36,518 bases of DNA from Lachnospiraceae bacterium UBA7160 (GCA_002491565.1 DKWE01000006.1:26697-63214); one strand, 5' to 3'; shown: positions 24,165 through 34,018, counted from the stretch's first letter. Numbers and translations are program-made. The notes: generated by a model from the sequence alone, not told the origin.

Positions 24165-25430
24165 ATGGAGAATATTCTGGACAAGGTAAAAACAGTCTTT
24201 CAGGATACGCCCCAGGTATATGAGATTTTTGAGAATTGCTTTACCAGCACGCTAGATCGAGCGGTTCGGCTGCTGGATGACGGGACGGCTTACGTCGTGA
24301 CCGGCGACATCCCGGCGATGTGGCTGCGCGATTCGGCGGCGCAGCTCCGGCCTTATCTGATTCTGGCGAAAGAGGATCCGGGGATCGCGGATCTTCTGGT
24401 GGCGGTGTCGCGACGCCAGTTCCGTTACGTCTGCATTGATCCATACGCCAATGCGTTCAACCCGGAGGCGAATGGGAATTGCTGGGAGAAGGATGAGACG
24501 GAGATGAACGACTGGCTGTGGGAGCGGAAGTATGAGGTTGATTCCCTGTGCTATCCGATTCAGCTCACTTATCTGATCTGGAAGAATACGGGGAGAACGG
24601 ATCAGTTCGACGCGTACTTCCGGGAGGGCGCAGGCAAGATTTTGCAGGTGTTCCGCACCGAGCAGCGCCATGAGGAGCAGTCGCCTTACCGCTTCATCCG
24701 GAGAAATACGTACTATACGGATACGCTTTCCAGGGATGGAAAGGGCGCGCTGGTAAAATCCGGGATCGGGATGACCTGGTCCGGCTTCCGGCCAAGTGAT
24801 GACGCATGCACGTATGGATATCTGATCCCCTCAAATATGTTTGCGGTGGTGGTTCTCGGCTATCTGCGGGAGATCGCAGAGCAGATTCTGAAGGATGCGG
24901 CGCTTGCCGGGGAGGCGGCAAAGCTGCGGGAGGAGATCTACGAAGGAATTGAGACGTATGGGATCACGCGCACGGAGGGATATGGGGACGTCTATGCGTA
25001 TGAGGCGGACGGCTACGGCCAGTTCCATCTGATGGACGACGCTAACGTGCCAAGCCTTCTCTCGATGGACTATCTCGGATATCAGGGAAAGGACCGGAAG
25101 GTGGCAAAAAATACGAGAGCCATGATCTTAAGTGAGGCGAACCCCTACTATTATAAAGGGAAAAAAGCGGCGGGGATCGGAAGTCCTCATACGCCGGTTG
25201 GCTATATCTGGCATATTGCCCTCTGCATGCAGGGACTTACGGCAGAGACGATGGAGGAAAAGCGGGCGATGATCGAGCTGGCGGCTTCGACAGACGGAGG
25301 AAAGCGGCTCATGCACGAAGGTTTCTGCGCGGAGGATGATACGAAGTACACCAGAGAGTGGTTTTCCTGGGCGAACAGTATGTTTGTGGAGCTGGTGATG
25401 GAGTATTGCGGATACCGGGTTGAGCGGTAG
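24165..25430 (+). CDS. GH125 exo-alpha-1,6-mannosidase
   Basis: About 421 residues, the family's usual size, without signal peptide. GDIPAMWLRDSAAQLRPYL (47-65), VCIDPYANAFN and the catalytic-region block GMTWSGFRPSDDACTYGYLI identify glycoside hydrolase family 125. Known members are metal-independent, inverting and remove terminal alpha-1,6-mannose, for example from trimmed N-glycans. The start at 24165 follows AGGAGGG by 9 nt; a frame opening at 24078 lacks a ribosome site and its extra 29 residues are not family-like. It acts in the cytoplasm on imported mannosides, in line with the GH38 enzyme and sugar importer downstream. GC-rich codon use differs sharply from the toxin-antitoxin genes just upstream. 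Confidence 0.92.
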   Translation: MENILDKVKTVFQDTPQVYEIFENCFTSTLDRAVRLLDDGTAYVVTGDIPAMWLRDSAAQLRPYLILAKEDPGIADLLVAVSRRQFRYVCIDPYANAFNPEANGNCWEKDETEMNDWLWERKYEVDSLCYPIQLTYLIWKNTGRTDQFDAYFREGAGKILQVFRTEQRHEEQSPYRFIRRNTYYTDTLSRDGKGALVKSGIGMTWSGFRPSDDACTYGYLIPSNMFAVVVLGYLREIAEQILKDAALAGEAAKLREEIYEGIETYGITRTEGYGDVYAYEADGYGQFHLMDDANVPSLLSMDYLGYQGKDRKVAKNTRAMILSEANPYYYKGKKAAGIGSPHTPVGYIWHIALCMQGLTAETMEEKRAMIELAASTDGGKRLMHEGFCAEDDTKYTREWFSWANSMFVELVMEYCGYRVER

Positions 25431-25731
25431 GGTGTTCGGATAATCACTGTGGAAGTGTAAAACACAAAGACATTTGCAGAACTTTACGATAGGATGTGGG
25501 GGTTCGATGGCGTTGTCCATTGATAACAACATGGCAGATGGCGAAAGTGGCAGTGCTGTTAGTCTGAATAGGAACATGTCAGAACGCCAGACGGCTTGCT
25601 TCATACTTCGTGCGTTCACAAGCTTGCACGATAAAGGATAGGCAGACCCTGCGATGACAAAAAATAAAAATTACCTATAATAGAAACGATTCAGCGGGCT
25701 AAAAACACCGCCCGCAATTTAGGAGGCAGCT
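25431..25731. other. Intergenic region with the GH38 promoter and a leader hairpin
   Basis: About 300 bp without a gene. ATGACA (25654-25659), 16 bp, TATAAT (25676-25681) is a good promoter. A perfect 6-bp stem GCGGGC/GCCCGC (25694-25699, 25710-25715) follows in the leader just before the AGGAGG ribosome site at 25721. No terminator for the GH125 gene is evident, so some read-through into GH38 is possible. Confidence 0.55.
25654..25681 (+). promoter_or_regulatory. Promoter of the GH38-kinase-regulator operon
   Basis: ATGACA (five of six consensus bases) and a perfect TATAAT with a 16-bp spacer, 50 bp before the GH38 start codon. Confidence 0.72.
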
Positions 25732-28700
25732 ATGTTTTTGACAGACAGAAAATTAGAGCGTCGTATCAGTGAACTGCAGGAGTACCGGTATCGGGATGTG
25801 ATTCACCTGGATGCATTTGCGGTGCAGGAGGATACTCAGGGAGTGGTCAATCCCACCCTGCCGCAGAGCTTTGCGGGCTGGGATACCCTGCGGGTCGGGG
25901 ATACCTGGAAGGGCCGTGACCGGTTCCTGTGGATGCATAAGGAGATCACGATACCAGCCGAGTGGCGGGGAAAGAAGATCGTAGGAATCTTTGATTTTGG
26001 AAATACGGGAGCGGGCAATAATTCGGGCTTCGAATCCATGCTGTATGTGAACGGGGAGATGTACCAGGGCGTGGACGTCAACCACAAGGAAGCGTTCTTT
26101 GATGAGAAATACTGCGGTACAGTGCTGGATGTGACTTTCCGGCTGTGGTCCGGGCTGGAGGGAGGCGGTGTGCCGACACCGCAGGAGCACCGCATCGCGC
26201 GAGCGGACCTTGCCTGGCTCGATGAGAAGGTGGATGACTTCTATTATCTGGCGTCGATGGTCTGGCAGACCATCCGGGAACTGGATGACTGCGATCCGAC
26301 CCAGCATGAGCTGCGCACAGCGCTCGACCGCGCGTGCCACTGCATTGACTGGGCGTACCCGGGAAGCGAGGCCTTTTATGAGAGCGTCCACGAGGCGGAT
26401 GCGCTGCTGAATGAGGCGATTGACGGGATGGAGAAGCACTCCAAGGTGGAGATCCGCTGCGTTGGGCACACGCACATCGACGTAGCATGGCTCTGGAGAC
26501 TGAAGCATACGCGGGAAAAATGCTCCCGTTCGTTTTCGACCGTTCTGAGACTGATGGAGCAGTATCCGGAGTATATTTTCCTTCAGACACAGCCGCAGCT
26601 GTATGAATATATGAAGGAAGAATTTCCGGAGATTTATGCAAAGATCAAGGAGCGCGTGGCGGAGGGCCGCTGGGAGGCGGACGGCGCGATGTGGGTGGAA
26701 GCGGACTGCAACCTGACGAGCGGGGAGTCCCTGACGCGGCAGATCCTGCTCGGAAGCAAATTTCTGAAGGAGGAATTCGGCAAAGAGGTCGAGTATCTGT
26801 GGCTTCCGGATGTGTTCGGGTATTCCTGGGCGCTTCCCCAGATCCTGAAAAAGGCGGGGATCAATACCTTTATGACCACGAAGATCAGCTGGAACCAGTA
26901 TAACCGCATGCCGCACGATACCTTCAAATGGAAAGGAATCGACGGAAGTGAAGTCCTGACTCACTTCATCACGACGCCGGATCCGTGGAATGAGCCGGGA
27001 AGCTGGTTCTACACGTACAATGGAAAGCTGCTGCCGAGAACGGTCAAAGGGACCTGGGATGCGTACAGTGAGAAGGAGATGAACAAGGAGCTTCTGATTT
27101 CGTTCGGCTACGGGGACGGAGGCGGCGGAGTAAACCGCGACATGCTGGAAAACCGGCGCCGGATCGATAAGATTCCGGGGCTGCCGAGTCTGAAGATTTC
27201 GACCGCTGCAGAATTTTTCCGGAATCTGCACGAGACGGTGGAGAACACAGACCAGTATGTGCATACGTGGGACGGAGAACTGTATCTGGAGTACCACAGA
27301 GGAACCTATACCAGTCAGGGCTACAATAAGCGCATGAACCGGAAGATGGAGCTTCTGTACCGGAATGCGGAGTGGCTGGCGGTGATGAGCGGTATCCGGC
27401 AGGGCAGCCTGGAGTATGCCGAGCAGGAAGAGCTGACGAAAGGCTGGAAGCATATTCTGACGAATCAGTTCCATGATATCATACCGGGCTCTTCGATTCA
27501 TGAGGTGTATGAGGATTCCAGAAAGGATTACGCGTACATTGAGTCGGTGGCCCGCGAGGTAGAGCAGGAGGCGGTTGCGCAGATCACGGAGGCGCAGGCG
27601 GATGCTTACACGGTCTGGAATGCATCCGCGTGGAAGCGGACGGAAATCGTGGCGGTTCCAAATGAGCGGGCCGGCAGTTACCGGGATGCAGAGGGCCATG
27701 AGCTGACGGCGCAGCCGGCAGGGGCTGTGACCTATGTGGAGGTACCGGAGGTTCCCGCGGCAGGCGCGAAAACGATCTTCTTTGAAGAGAAGAAAACGGA
27801 GGAGCCGGAGGGAAGGTTCCTGATCAGCGGCCGGGACATCGAGACGCCATTTTACCAGCTTTCGATCAATCACTATGGCCAGATCACGCGGCTGTATGAT
27901 AAAATGTTTGAAAGAGAAGTTCTGCCGAAGGGCGAGCGTGCCAATGTGCTTCAGATGTTCGAGGATAAGCCGCTTGACAATGACGCGTGGGACATCGACA
28001 TCTTTTATCAGCAGAAGATGCGCGAGATCACGGATCTGACACGGTTTGAGGTGACAGAGTGCGGTGCGCTGCAGATGAAGATCCGCATGGAGTGGAGCTA
28101 TATGAATTCCTCCATTCAGCAGGACATGATTCTCTACAGCGGCAGCAGGCGAATTGACTTCCGGACGACGGTGGACTATCATGAGCAGCATCAGCTTCTG
28201 AAGGCGGCGTTTCCGGTCGATATCCGCAGCACCTTCGGCACCTACGATGTACAGTATGGAAATGTAAGGAGGCCGAATCATTGGAATACCAGCTGGGATC
28301 AGGCGAGATTTGAGAGTGTGGCGCACCGGTGGGCCGATCTGTCGGAGCGGAACTATGGCGTCAGCATTCTGAATGACTGCAAGTACGGCCATGACATCAA
28401 GGATCACGTGATGCGTATCAGCCTGCTGCGGGCTGGGACGCATCCGGATCATCTGCAGGACCAGGGACTGCATGAGTTTACGTATGCACTGCTTCCGCAC
28501 GGTGGAGACTTTGTGGAGGGGAATGTGGTACAGGAGGCGTATGCGTTAAATGACCCGATGCGTGTGACCGGCGGTATCAGCAAGCTGGGATATGAGAGCT
28601 TTATAACCTTTGATAATGCGCAGGTGGAGCTGGATGCCGTCAAGAAGTCTGAGGATGGAAGCTATATTGTCATCCGCTTCCATGAGTTCGCAGGCTCGGC

Positions 28701-28851
28701 CCAGAAGGTGACGCTGCGCCCGGGCTTTGCGTTTACGTCCTGGATGGAGTGCGATCTGCGGGAGCGTCCGGTCAGCGAGGCGTCGCCGGAGAAGGAGATC
28801 ACGCTGAAACTCCACGCATATGAGATCAAGACGATTCTGCTGAAGCTGTAA
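25732..28851 (+). CDS. GH38 alpha-mannosidase
   Basis: A 1039-residue protein, the normal size for bacterial class II alpha-mannosidases. The metal-binding HTHIDVAWLWRLKHTRE lies near 246-262 (H248, D250) and the nucleophile block YLWLPDVFGYSWALPQ has Asp360. A later QFHDIIPGSSIHEVYED carries the further conserved His-Asp. An N-terminal beta-sandwich comes before the barrel and C-terminal beta domains after it. No signal peptide, so cytoplasmic. Family knowledge: retaining removal of alpha-mannose, with linkage preference varying by subgroup. Together with GH125 it would strip oligomannosides. The start follows AGGAGG. The kinase gene begins 21 nt downstream, implying co-transcription. Confidence 0.93.
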   Translation: MFLTDRKLERRISELQEYRYRDVIHLDAFAVQEDTQGVVNPTLPQSFAGWDTLRVGDTWKGRDRFLWMHKEITIPAEWRGKKIVGIFDFGNTGAGNNSGFESMLYVNGEMYQGVDVNHKEAFFDEKYCGTVLDVTFRLWSGLEGGGVPTPQEHRIARADLAWLDEKVDDFYYLASMVWQTIRELDDCDPTQHELRTALDRACHCIDWAYPGSEAFYESVHEADALLNEAIDGMEKHSKVEIRCVGHTHIDVAWLWRLKHTREKCSRSFSTVLRLMEQYPEYIFLQTQPQLYEYMKEEFPEIYAKIKERVAEGRWEADGAMWVEADCNLTSGESLTRQILLGSKFLKEEFGKEVEYLWLPDVFGYSWALPQILKKAGINTFMTTKISWNQYNRMPHDTFKWKGIDGSEVLTHFITTPDPWNEPGSWFYTYNGKLLPRTVKGTWDAYSEKEMNKELLISFGYGDGGGGVNRDMLENRRRIDKIPGLPSLKISTAAEFFRNLHETVENTDQYVHTWDGELYLEYHRGTYTSQGYNKRMNRKMELLYRNAEWLAVMSGIRQGSLEYAEQEELTKGWKHILTNQFHDIIPGSSIHEVYEDSRKDYAYIESVAREVEQEAVAQITEAQADAYTVWNASAWKRTEIVAVPNERAGSYRDAEGHELTAQPAGAVTYVEVPEVPAAGAKTIFFEEKKTEEPEGRFLISGRDIETPFYQLSINHYGQITRLYDKMFEREVLPKGERANVLQMFEDKPLDNDAWDIDIFYQQKMREITDLTRFEVTECGALQMKIRMEWSYMNSSIQQDMILYSGSRRIDFRTTVDYHEQHQLLKAAFPVDIRSTFGTYDVQYGNVRRPNHWNTSWDQARFESVAHRWADLSERNYGVSILNDCKYGHDIKDHVMRISLLRAGTHPDHLQDQGLHEFTYALLPHGGDFVEGNVVQEAYALNDPMRVTGGISKLGYESFITFDNAQVELDAVKKSEDGSYIVIRFHEFAGSAQKVTLRPGFAFTSWMECDLRERPVSEASPEKEITLKLHAYEIKTILLKL

Positions 28852-28872
28852 AATGAATAAAAGGGTGATGCA

Positions 28873-30714
28873 ATGGGGAAGAAGAGTTCCAAACAGTTAT
28901 ACAATAAGCTGCTTTTTACGTACACAGCCGTAATTTTCTGCGTTGTATTTGTTTTGATGCTCTATTTTTGGAACAGCATGAGGAACCGGTACCAGGAAAA
29001 CAGTCTGGAGCATCTGCAGATGATGCAGGAGGAGGCGGTGCAGTATGTAAAAACGTGCCGCGAGGTTTCCGACTATCTGCATGAGGAGCTGTACAAGTCC
29101 GATATGGAGATGAAGGACCTGCTGCATTATCTGACTGATGATCCAGAGGAGTATCAGCAGTACCGCCTGGATGCGTATTCGAAAAATTACCTGCTGGCGT
29201 ATCGAGGCCTGGAGGATTTTTGTGCCACGGCCTTTGAGGCGTATCCTTCCCTGTTGCGTTTTGCCTTTGCCAGCTACAGCAAACTGGATCTGACCTCCAT
29301 AAACCGGAGCAAAAGTACGTACCACACGGAAGATGGGGGGGCTGTTTTGGAACGAATCCGGAGCGGCAATCTGGCGTCGGAGGGGGAATTTTCATTTTTG
29401 AAGGAGATCCGGGACCCAGTGACGATGCAGAGCGTGGGAGCCATGGTGCTGACCTTTGACACAGCAGATTTTGAGCGGGTCTGCACGTATTATGAAAAGC
29501 CAGAGCTGGTTGTTTATAATGGAAGAGGAAGTGTGATCTTTGATTCCGGCGTGGGCGAACCCTGGGAGGTGCTCGAAGTAGCGCGGAAGGTAGAGGCGCT
29601 GGAAGAACAGCTGAATTCTTATGTGCTGTGTACAGAGGAGGAGGATTGCATCATCCTCAGTGCGATGAAGAAGAAGGAGGCGGCAGAGCTTCCCTTCCAG
29701 AATGTATTCATGATTTTCGGCACGGGGTTTCTGGTTTTTGTTCTCGGAGAAATTATGGTGCGCAGTTATCTGCAGCGTGTCTCTGCGCGGCTGAACCGGA
29801 TTCTGGACGGGATGACCCGCGTGATGGGCGGCGATCTGACGGTGCGGCTTGCGGCAGAAAAGAACGGGGACGAGCTGGAGGTCATCGCACAGCATTTTAA
29901 TGAGATGTGTGAAAAGCTGGATCTGCATATTCAGAAGAGCTATCTTGCGGAGATCGAGCAGAAAAATGCGGAGATGGCCGCGCTGCAGAGCCAGATCAAT
30001 CCACACTTCCTGTATAACACGCTCGAGGCGATCCGGATGAAGGCGATCTGCAATGGCGACCAGGAGGTCGGGAAGATGCTTTACAGCATGGCGGTGACGT
30101 TCCGAAGCCAGCTGAAGGAAGCGGATGTCATCACTATGGCGCAGGAACTCCACTACTGTAAAAAGTACCTGGAGCTTTTCGAATACCGCTATCCGAGACA
30201 GTTCCAGTCCTATGTGGATTGCCCGCTGGAATATATGAATGTACCGATTATTAAATTCGTACTGCAGCCCATCATGGAAAACTATTTTATCCACGGTATC
30301 CGGATGCGGGATCAGGACAACTACATCCGGATCTCGGTGCGCAAGCCTGGGGATGATTTTGAAATTGTGGTGGAGGATAACGGGCGCGGGATGTCTGAGG
30401 AAGAGATTCGCGAGAAAAACCAACAGCTGCAGGAAAACAGAATGGATCAGAAAAAGGCGATCGGGATTGCAAATGTAAACCGCAGGGTGAAGGCGGTGTA
30501 CGGCAGTGCCTATGGACTGCGCATGGAGGCAGTACCGGAGGGCGGACTGCGGGTGATTCTGCGGTTTGCAGATCAAAGCCGGAAGGACGAAGATCAGGAA
30601 GTGCAGAGCGCGGCGGAGCAGGCACAGCAGGACGAAGATCAGGAAGTGCAGAGCGCGGCGGAGCAGGCACAGCAGGACGAGGGAGTGCGGAATGAGAAAG
30701 GTAATGATTGTTGA
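28873..30714 (+). CDS. Sensor histidine kinase, YesM/LytS-like
   Basis: A 613-residue membrane kinase. TM1 is near 14-34, a ~240-residue outside sensor domain follows, and TM2 is near 275-296. A HAMP linker runs to about 350, the phospho-acceptor box is SQINPHFLYNTLEA with His378, and a GHKL ATPase domain has the N-box VEDNGRGM (500-507). This is the sugar-sensing type paired with AraC-class regulators, often next to ABC sugar importers. The tail after residue ~572 is an acidic low-complexity stretch made of two copies of a 15-residue unit (DEDQEVQSAAEQAQQ) and may be dispensable. Its last 23 nt overlap the regulator gene. The ribosome site AAGGGTG precedes the ATG. Confidence 0.92.
   Translation: MGKKSSKQLYNKLLFTYTAVIFCVVFVLMLYFWNSMRNRYQENSLEHLQMMQEEAVQYVKTCREVSDYLHEELYKSDMEMKDLLHYLTDDPEEYQQYRLDAYSKNYLLAYRGLEDFCATAFEAYPSLLRFAFASYSKLDLTSINRSKSTYHTEDGGAVLERIRSGNLASEGEFSFLKEIRDPVTMQSVGAMVLTFDTADFERVCTYYEKPELVVYNGRGSVIFDSGVGEPWEVLEVARKVEALEEQLNSYVLCTEEEDCIILSAMKKKEAAELPFQNVFMIFGTGFLVFVLGEIMVRSYLQRVSARLNRILDGMTRVMGGDLTVRLAAEKNGDELEVIAQHFNEMCEKLDLHIQKSYLAEIEQKNAEMAALQSQINPHFLYNTLEAIRMKAICNGDQEVGKMLYSMAVTFRSQLKEADVITMAQELHYCKKYLELFEYRYPRQFQSYVDCPLEYMNVPIIKFVLQPIMENYFIHGIRMRDQDNYIRISVRKPGDDFEIVVEDNGRGMSEEEIREKNQQLQENRMDQKKAIGIANVNRRVKAVYGSAYGLRMEAVPEGGLRVILRFADQSRKDEDQEVQSAAEQAQQDEDQEVQSAAEQAQQDEGVRNEKGNDC
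30586..30675 (+). repeat. Perfect 2 x 45-bp tandem duplication in the kinase gene
   Basis: Units 30586-30630 and 30631-30675 are identical. Each adds 15 residues in frame to the kinase tail. In the +1-shifted regulator frame the same bases are also open, which lengthens the apparent regulator reading frame with a basic repeat. Its identity suggests a recent event or frequent copy-number change. Confidence 0.93.
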
Positions 30715-32209
30715 GGACGAGGAACTGATTCTGCAGGGAATCAAAAGTATCATTGACTGGGATGCCCTTGGGCTGACCCTGACCCATATGGCCTATGACG
30801 GGCGGGAAGCGCTGGAGCTGTGGGAAAAGGAACCGGTCGATATCATTGTGACGGATATCGATATGCCGGAGATGAGCGGTCTGGAACTTCTGAAACAAAT
30901 CCGCAGCAGGGAAGAAACAGTGAGATTTATCATTCTGACAGGCTTTGACAAGTTCGAGTATGCCAGAGAGGCAATTCGCCTGGAGGTGGAGAATTATATC
31001 CTGAAGCCCATCAATGAGGAGGAGCTGGAGCAGCAGCTGCGTGCCGCGATTGTGAAGCTGGAGGAGCTGGAAAAGAAAAAAATCCGGTATATTGATGAGA
31101 AAACAGCCTGGATGCAGTTCCTCACAGGGAAAATGGCTCCCGAGGATATGGATGCCTACCGGGAGGAGCTGAAGCTTGACATGGAAGACGGACCCTGCTG
31201 GGCCGCCGTGATGAAATGGAGTACGGACAGTGTAAAGGAGAACCGCATAACCGATATGATTGTCGGGATAGGAAAGAACCAGGAGCAGCTTCGGGTCGTG
31301 CATCTTCCGCCGGACTGCCTGCTTCTTTTGCTGACGGGCTGCGAGGATGCCGGGGAGGTGAAGGAGTATTTTCTGACGCTCCAGAACCGGATTGAAAGTC
31401 AGTATGAGATCCTGACCTTTCTCAGCATCGGTCCGGTGTTTCACAGCTTCCGGGAACTTCCTGCAAGTTATCAGTTTGCAAAAAGGCTGCAGAAGTATCT
31501 GGTGGTGGAGGGATACGGAAGCTGTGTGGACGAAACACATATCCAGTCCAGAGCCAGCACAGACATCTCCATCGACCGGACACAGCTTCGCAGGCTGATC
31601 CTGAAAAAAGAGAGCGAGGCGGCGGTTGCCTATATAGAGGATCTGTTTATCAATAATATCAAGACAGGCGGCTCTCCGGATTCCCTGTATCAGATGGCGG
31701 TGCAGATGGCCATGCTGCTGCAGGAGATAAAGGAAGAGTACAAGCTGGATTCGTCCGGCTCTCTGCACAATCTGCCGGAGCTTTTGGAGACTATTTACGA
31801 GGCAGATGATATGTTTGGGATTAAGACGCTGTTTATCGCAGAGATCAATGAGATCATTGAATTTTTGCATGGAGAGGGGTCCCAGTATACCCCGGTGGTG
31901 CGCCAGATCATGGAGGAGGTCCAGAAAAATTACAGGGAGGATATGAATCTGAAAACACTGGCATATAAGTATCACATGAATGCCTCGTACCTCGGCCAGA
32001 TCTTTCAGAAGGAGGTGGGCTGCTCGTTTACCCAATACCTTGGAAACAAGAAGATCGAGATTGCGAAGGATCTGATTTTGAATACGAACAAGAAGATGAG
32101 CGATATCGCAAAGGAAGTCGGATACCCGGATACCAGCTACTTTTACAGAAAGTTCAAGCAGCATTACGGCGTGGCGCCGGCCTCCCTGCGGGAGATGAAG
32201 CGATATTAA
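30692..32209 (+). CDS. AraC-type response regulator, YesN-like
   Basis: A 505-residue regulator. Receiver domain residues 1-~120 carry the acidic pocket VEDEE (8-12) and phospho-acceptor Asp55 in IIVTDIDMPEMSG; a Lys follows in LKPIN. A middle region of ~250 residues comes next, then a double helix-turn-helix AraC domain at the C-terminus (LKTLAYKYHMNASYLGQIFQ and MSDIAKEVGYPDTSYFYRKF). It is expected to activate the nearby sugar importer and glycosidase genes when phosphorylated by the kinase. The start at 30692 has GAGGGAG before it; the frame is open further upstream only because it reads through the tandem repeat in the kinase gene. It overlaps the kinase gene by 23 nt. Confidence 0.92.
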   Translation: MRKVMIVEDEELILQGIKSIIDWDALGLTLTHMAYDGREALELWEKEPVDIIVTDIDMPEMSGLELLKQIRSREETVRFIILTGFDKFEYAREAIRLEVENYILKPINEEELEQQLRAAIVKLEELEKKKIRYIDEKTAWMQFLTGKMAPEDMDAYREELKLDMEDGPCWAAVMKWSTDSVKENRITDMIVGIGKNQEQLRVVHLPPDCLLLLLTGCEDAGEVKEYFLTLQNRIESQYEILTFLSIGPVFHSFRELPASYQFAKRLQKYLVVEGYGSCVDETHIQSRASTDISIDRTQLRRLILKKESEAAVAYIEDLFINNIKTGGSPDSLYQMAVQMAMLLQEIKEEYKLDSSGSLHNLPELLETIYEADDMFGIKTLFIAEINEIIEFLHGEGSQYTPVVRQIMEEVQKNYREDMNLKTLAYKYHMNASYLGQIFQKEVGCSFTQYLGNKKIEIAKDLILNTNKKMSDIAKEVGYPDTSYFYRKFKQHYGVAPASLREMKRY

Positions 32210-32274
32210 GGATAGTATAGTTCCAGCAACAAGGACGAGTGGGCGAAGGAACTGACATATTTATAAATAGGAAG

Positions 32275-32310
32275 AAAGGCTGTCTGGCGCTGTGACCGGG
32301 CAGCTTTTTT
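32275..32310 (+). terminator. Terminator after the regulator gene
   Basis: AAAGGCTGTCTGG and CCGGGCAGCTTTTTT pair over 9 bp or more with G-U pairs, and six T follow. It separates the two-component genes from the importer operon. Confidence 0.82.
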
Positions 32311-32321
32311 CATGCCGCAGG

Positions 32322-32398
32322 CAGCTGCGGAGGTCTTCTGGAACCTTAGAACTTGTAGACGAACGATAAGAGCTTGCAGCCCTGCGGATATACTTCTC
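32322..32398. repeat. ~78-bp intergenic repeat, copy 2
   Basis: It matches 58-136 in the blocks CAGCTGC, AGAACTTGTA, GAGCTTGCAGCCCT and ATACTTCTC, with a diverged centre. As with copy 1, it follows a terminator immediately and ends 135 bp before the next start codon. Confidence 0.7.
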
Positions 32399-32481
32399 GT
32401 CCGGATATACAAATCCAAACAGCAGCCGCATTCTGGACAAAACCTCCTAGAATTTGTACAATGAATCTAAAAGTTTGCAAG

Positions 32482-32510
32482 TTTTAGAAAAAGTTTAGAA
32501 ATGCTATAAT
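32482..32510 (+). promoter_or_regulatory. Promoter of the sugar ABC importer operon
   Basis: A perfect TATAAT (32505-32510) with TG just upstream (extended -10) and a weak -35 TTTTAG (32482-32487) at 17 bp. A weak -35 is common at promoters that need an activator, which fits control by the AraC-type regulator encoded just upstream. Confidence 0.65.
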
Positions 32511-32533
32511 CATTTTACACAAAGGGGAACGAG

Positions 32534-34018
32534 ATGAGAAAAGAAAAATTAGCGAGATTAGCAGTAATGTGGGTAATGCTGCTTGGCATATTGACAGGAT
32601 GCAGGATGGACACGAGAGAAGAGAGCGAAGCAGGAAATGAAGTAACAGAGCTCGTATGGTATCAGTTTGGCGACGAGCAAAAGGATGCAGGTCTGGTTCT
32701 GGATAAGGTCAATGAATATACAGAGGAGAAGATCGGGGTCAGGCTGGAGGTAATCTATGTCACAGGAACCGATTACAACCAGAAGATGCAGGTGGTGATC
32801 AATACAGGCAGCAGATGGGATCTCTGTTTTACCAGCTCCTGGGCCAATGATTACCTGCAGAATGCAAACAAGGGCGCTTTTCTTGCTTTGGATGACTACC
32901 TTGCAGATTTGCCGATGTATGAGTCGATTGACAGCCGATTCTGGGAAGCGGCGAAGGTACAGGGCAAAATTTACGGAGTTCCTCATGAAAAGGAAATTGG
33001 AAATATGCCGATGTGGGTGTTCACAAAGGAGTATGTAGAGAAATATAACATCCCCTATGAAGATGTGCACACACTGGAGGATCTGGAGCCCTGGCTGCAG
33101 CTGATCAGGGAGAAGGAGCCGGATGTGATCCCGTTGTATCTCACGAAGGATTATACCGCACCTACCTATATGGATAAGATTCAGGACCCGGTGGGAATAG
33201 AGTATGGCGATGAGACCCTGACGGTCCGGAATGTGTTTGAGACGGAGCAGATGATCGATACCCTGCGGACCATGCGGAGGTATTATGAGGCGGGGTATAT
33301 TAACAAGGATGCAGCCGTGGCGTCCGACGACAAGTCACGAAAGCGGTTTGTGACGAAAGGTGACGGACAGCCGTATGCGGCGCTGGTCTGGGGAAAGGAT
33401 CTGGGCTATGAGGTTGTGACCTCCTCGATCATGGATACCAGCATCACCAACACCTCAGCCAGAGGAGCGCTGACTGCGGTAAATGCGGCAAGTGAACATC
33501 CGGAAAAAGCGCTCGAATTACTGAATCTGATTCAGACGGATGAATATTTGAGAAATCTTTTAAACTATGGTATCGAGGGCGTGCATTGGGAACGGGCGGA
33601 AGTGCCGGCCGAGGAACTTGCGGCGGCAGAAGGAAAACCATATATATACGATACCAAGATCAGATTGATAGAAGGGGCTGCAAGAGATTATTCCACAGCA
33701 TACTGGACCTGGGGCAGCCTGTTTCACACGTATGTGTTGGAAAATGAGCCGATTGATAAGTGGGCTGTATTTAAAGAATTTAACGATGCGTCAGAGGAAG
33801 CGCCATCTTTTGGATTTGATTTTAATCTGGAGCCGGTGAGTGCTGAGGTGGCAGGCTTCCGAAGTGTTTTAGACGAGTTTGGAAAAGCGCTTTATACAGG
33901 AAGCGTGGATCCGGATGAGTATCTGCCGAAGCTTCAGGCGAAGCTTGCGACTGCAGGGATTCAGGATGTCATTGATGAGATGCAGGCGCAGGTAGATAAG
34001 TGGAAGAGGGAGAAATAA
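32534..34018 (+). CDS. Sugar ABC transporter substrate-binding lipoprotein (DUF3502-like)
   Basis: A 494-residue protein. It has a lipoprotein signal with lipobox LTGC (Cys23), so it is anchored on the outer face of the membrane. The mature part follows the family 1 solute-binding plan (VTELVWYQFGDEQKDAGLVL, TGSRWDLCFTSSWANDYLQN). The C-terminal region ending SVLDEFGKALYTGSVDPDEY is typical of DUF3502 proteins, which partner LplB/YtcP-type permeases. The expected ligand is an oligosaccharide; mannose-containing glycans are inferred from the neighbouring GH125 and GH38 genes. AAAGGGGAACG precedes the start. A 363-bp gap with a stable hairpin separates it from the permeases. Confidence 0.92.
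   Translation: MRKEKLARLAVMWVMLLGILTGCRMDTREESEAGNEVTELVWYQFGDEQKDAGLVLDKVNEYTEEKIGVRLEVIYVTGTDYNQKMQVVINTGSRWDLCFTSSWANDYLQNANKGAFLALDDYLADLPMYESIDSRFWEAAKVQGKIYGVPHEKEIGNMPMWVFTKEYVEKYNIPYEDVHTLEDLEPWLQLIREKEPDVIPLYLTKDYTAPTYMDKIQDPVGIEYGDETLTVRNVFETEQMIDTLRTMRRYYEAGYINKDAAVASDDKSRKRFVTKGDGQPYAALVWGKDLGYEVVTSSIMDTSITNTSARGALTAVNAASEHPEKALELLNLIQTDEYLRNLLNYGIEGVHWERAEVPAEELAAAEGKPYIYDTKIRLIEGAARDYSTAYWTWGSLFHTYVLENEPIDKWAVFKEFNDASEEAPSFGFDFNLEPVSAEVAGFRSVLDEFGKALYTGSVDPDEYLPKLQAKLATAGIQDVIDEMQAQVDKWKREK

Noticed and set aside
25611..25640. Possible third copy of the 78-bp repeat (ACAAGCTTGCACGATAA)
   Set aside because: Only about ten bases resemble the repeat core and the order of blocks differs; it is not convincing.
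30566..30691. 42-residue basic extension of the response regulator
   Set aside because: It is only the kinase tandem repeat read in another frame; the receiver domain begins at the well-placed ATG at 30692.
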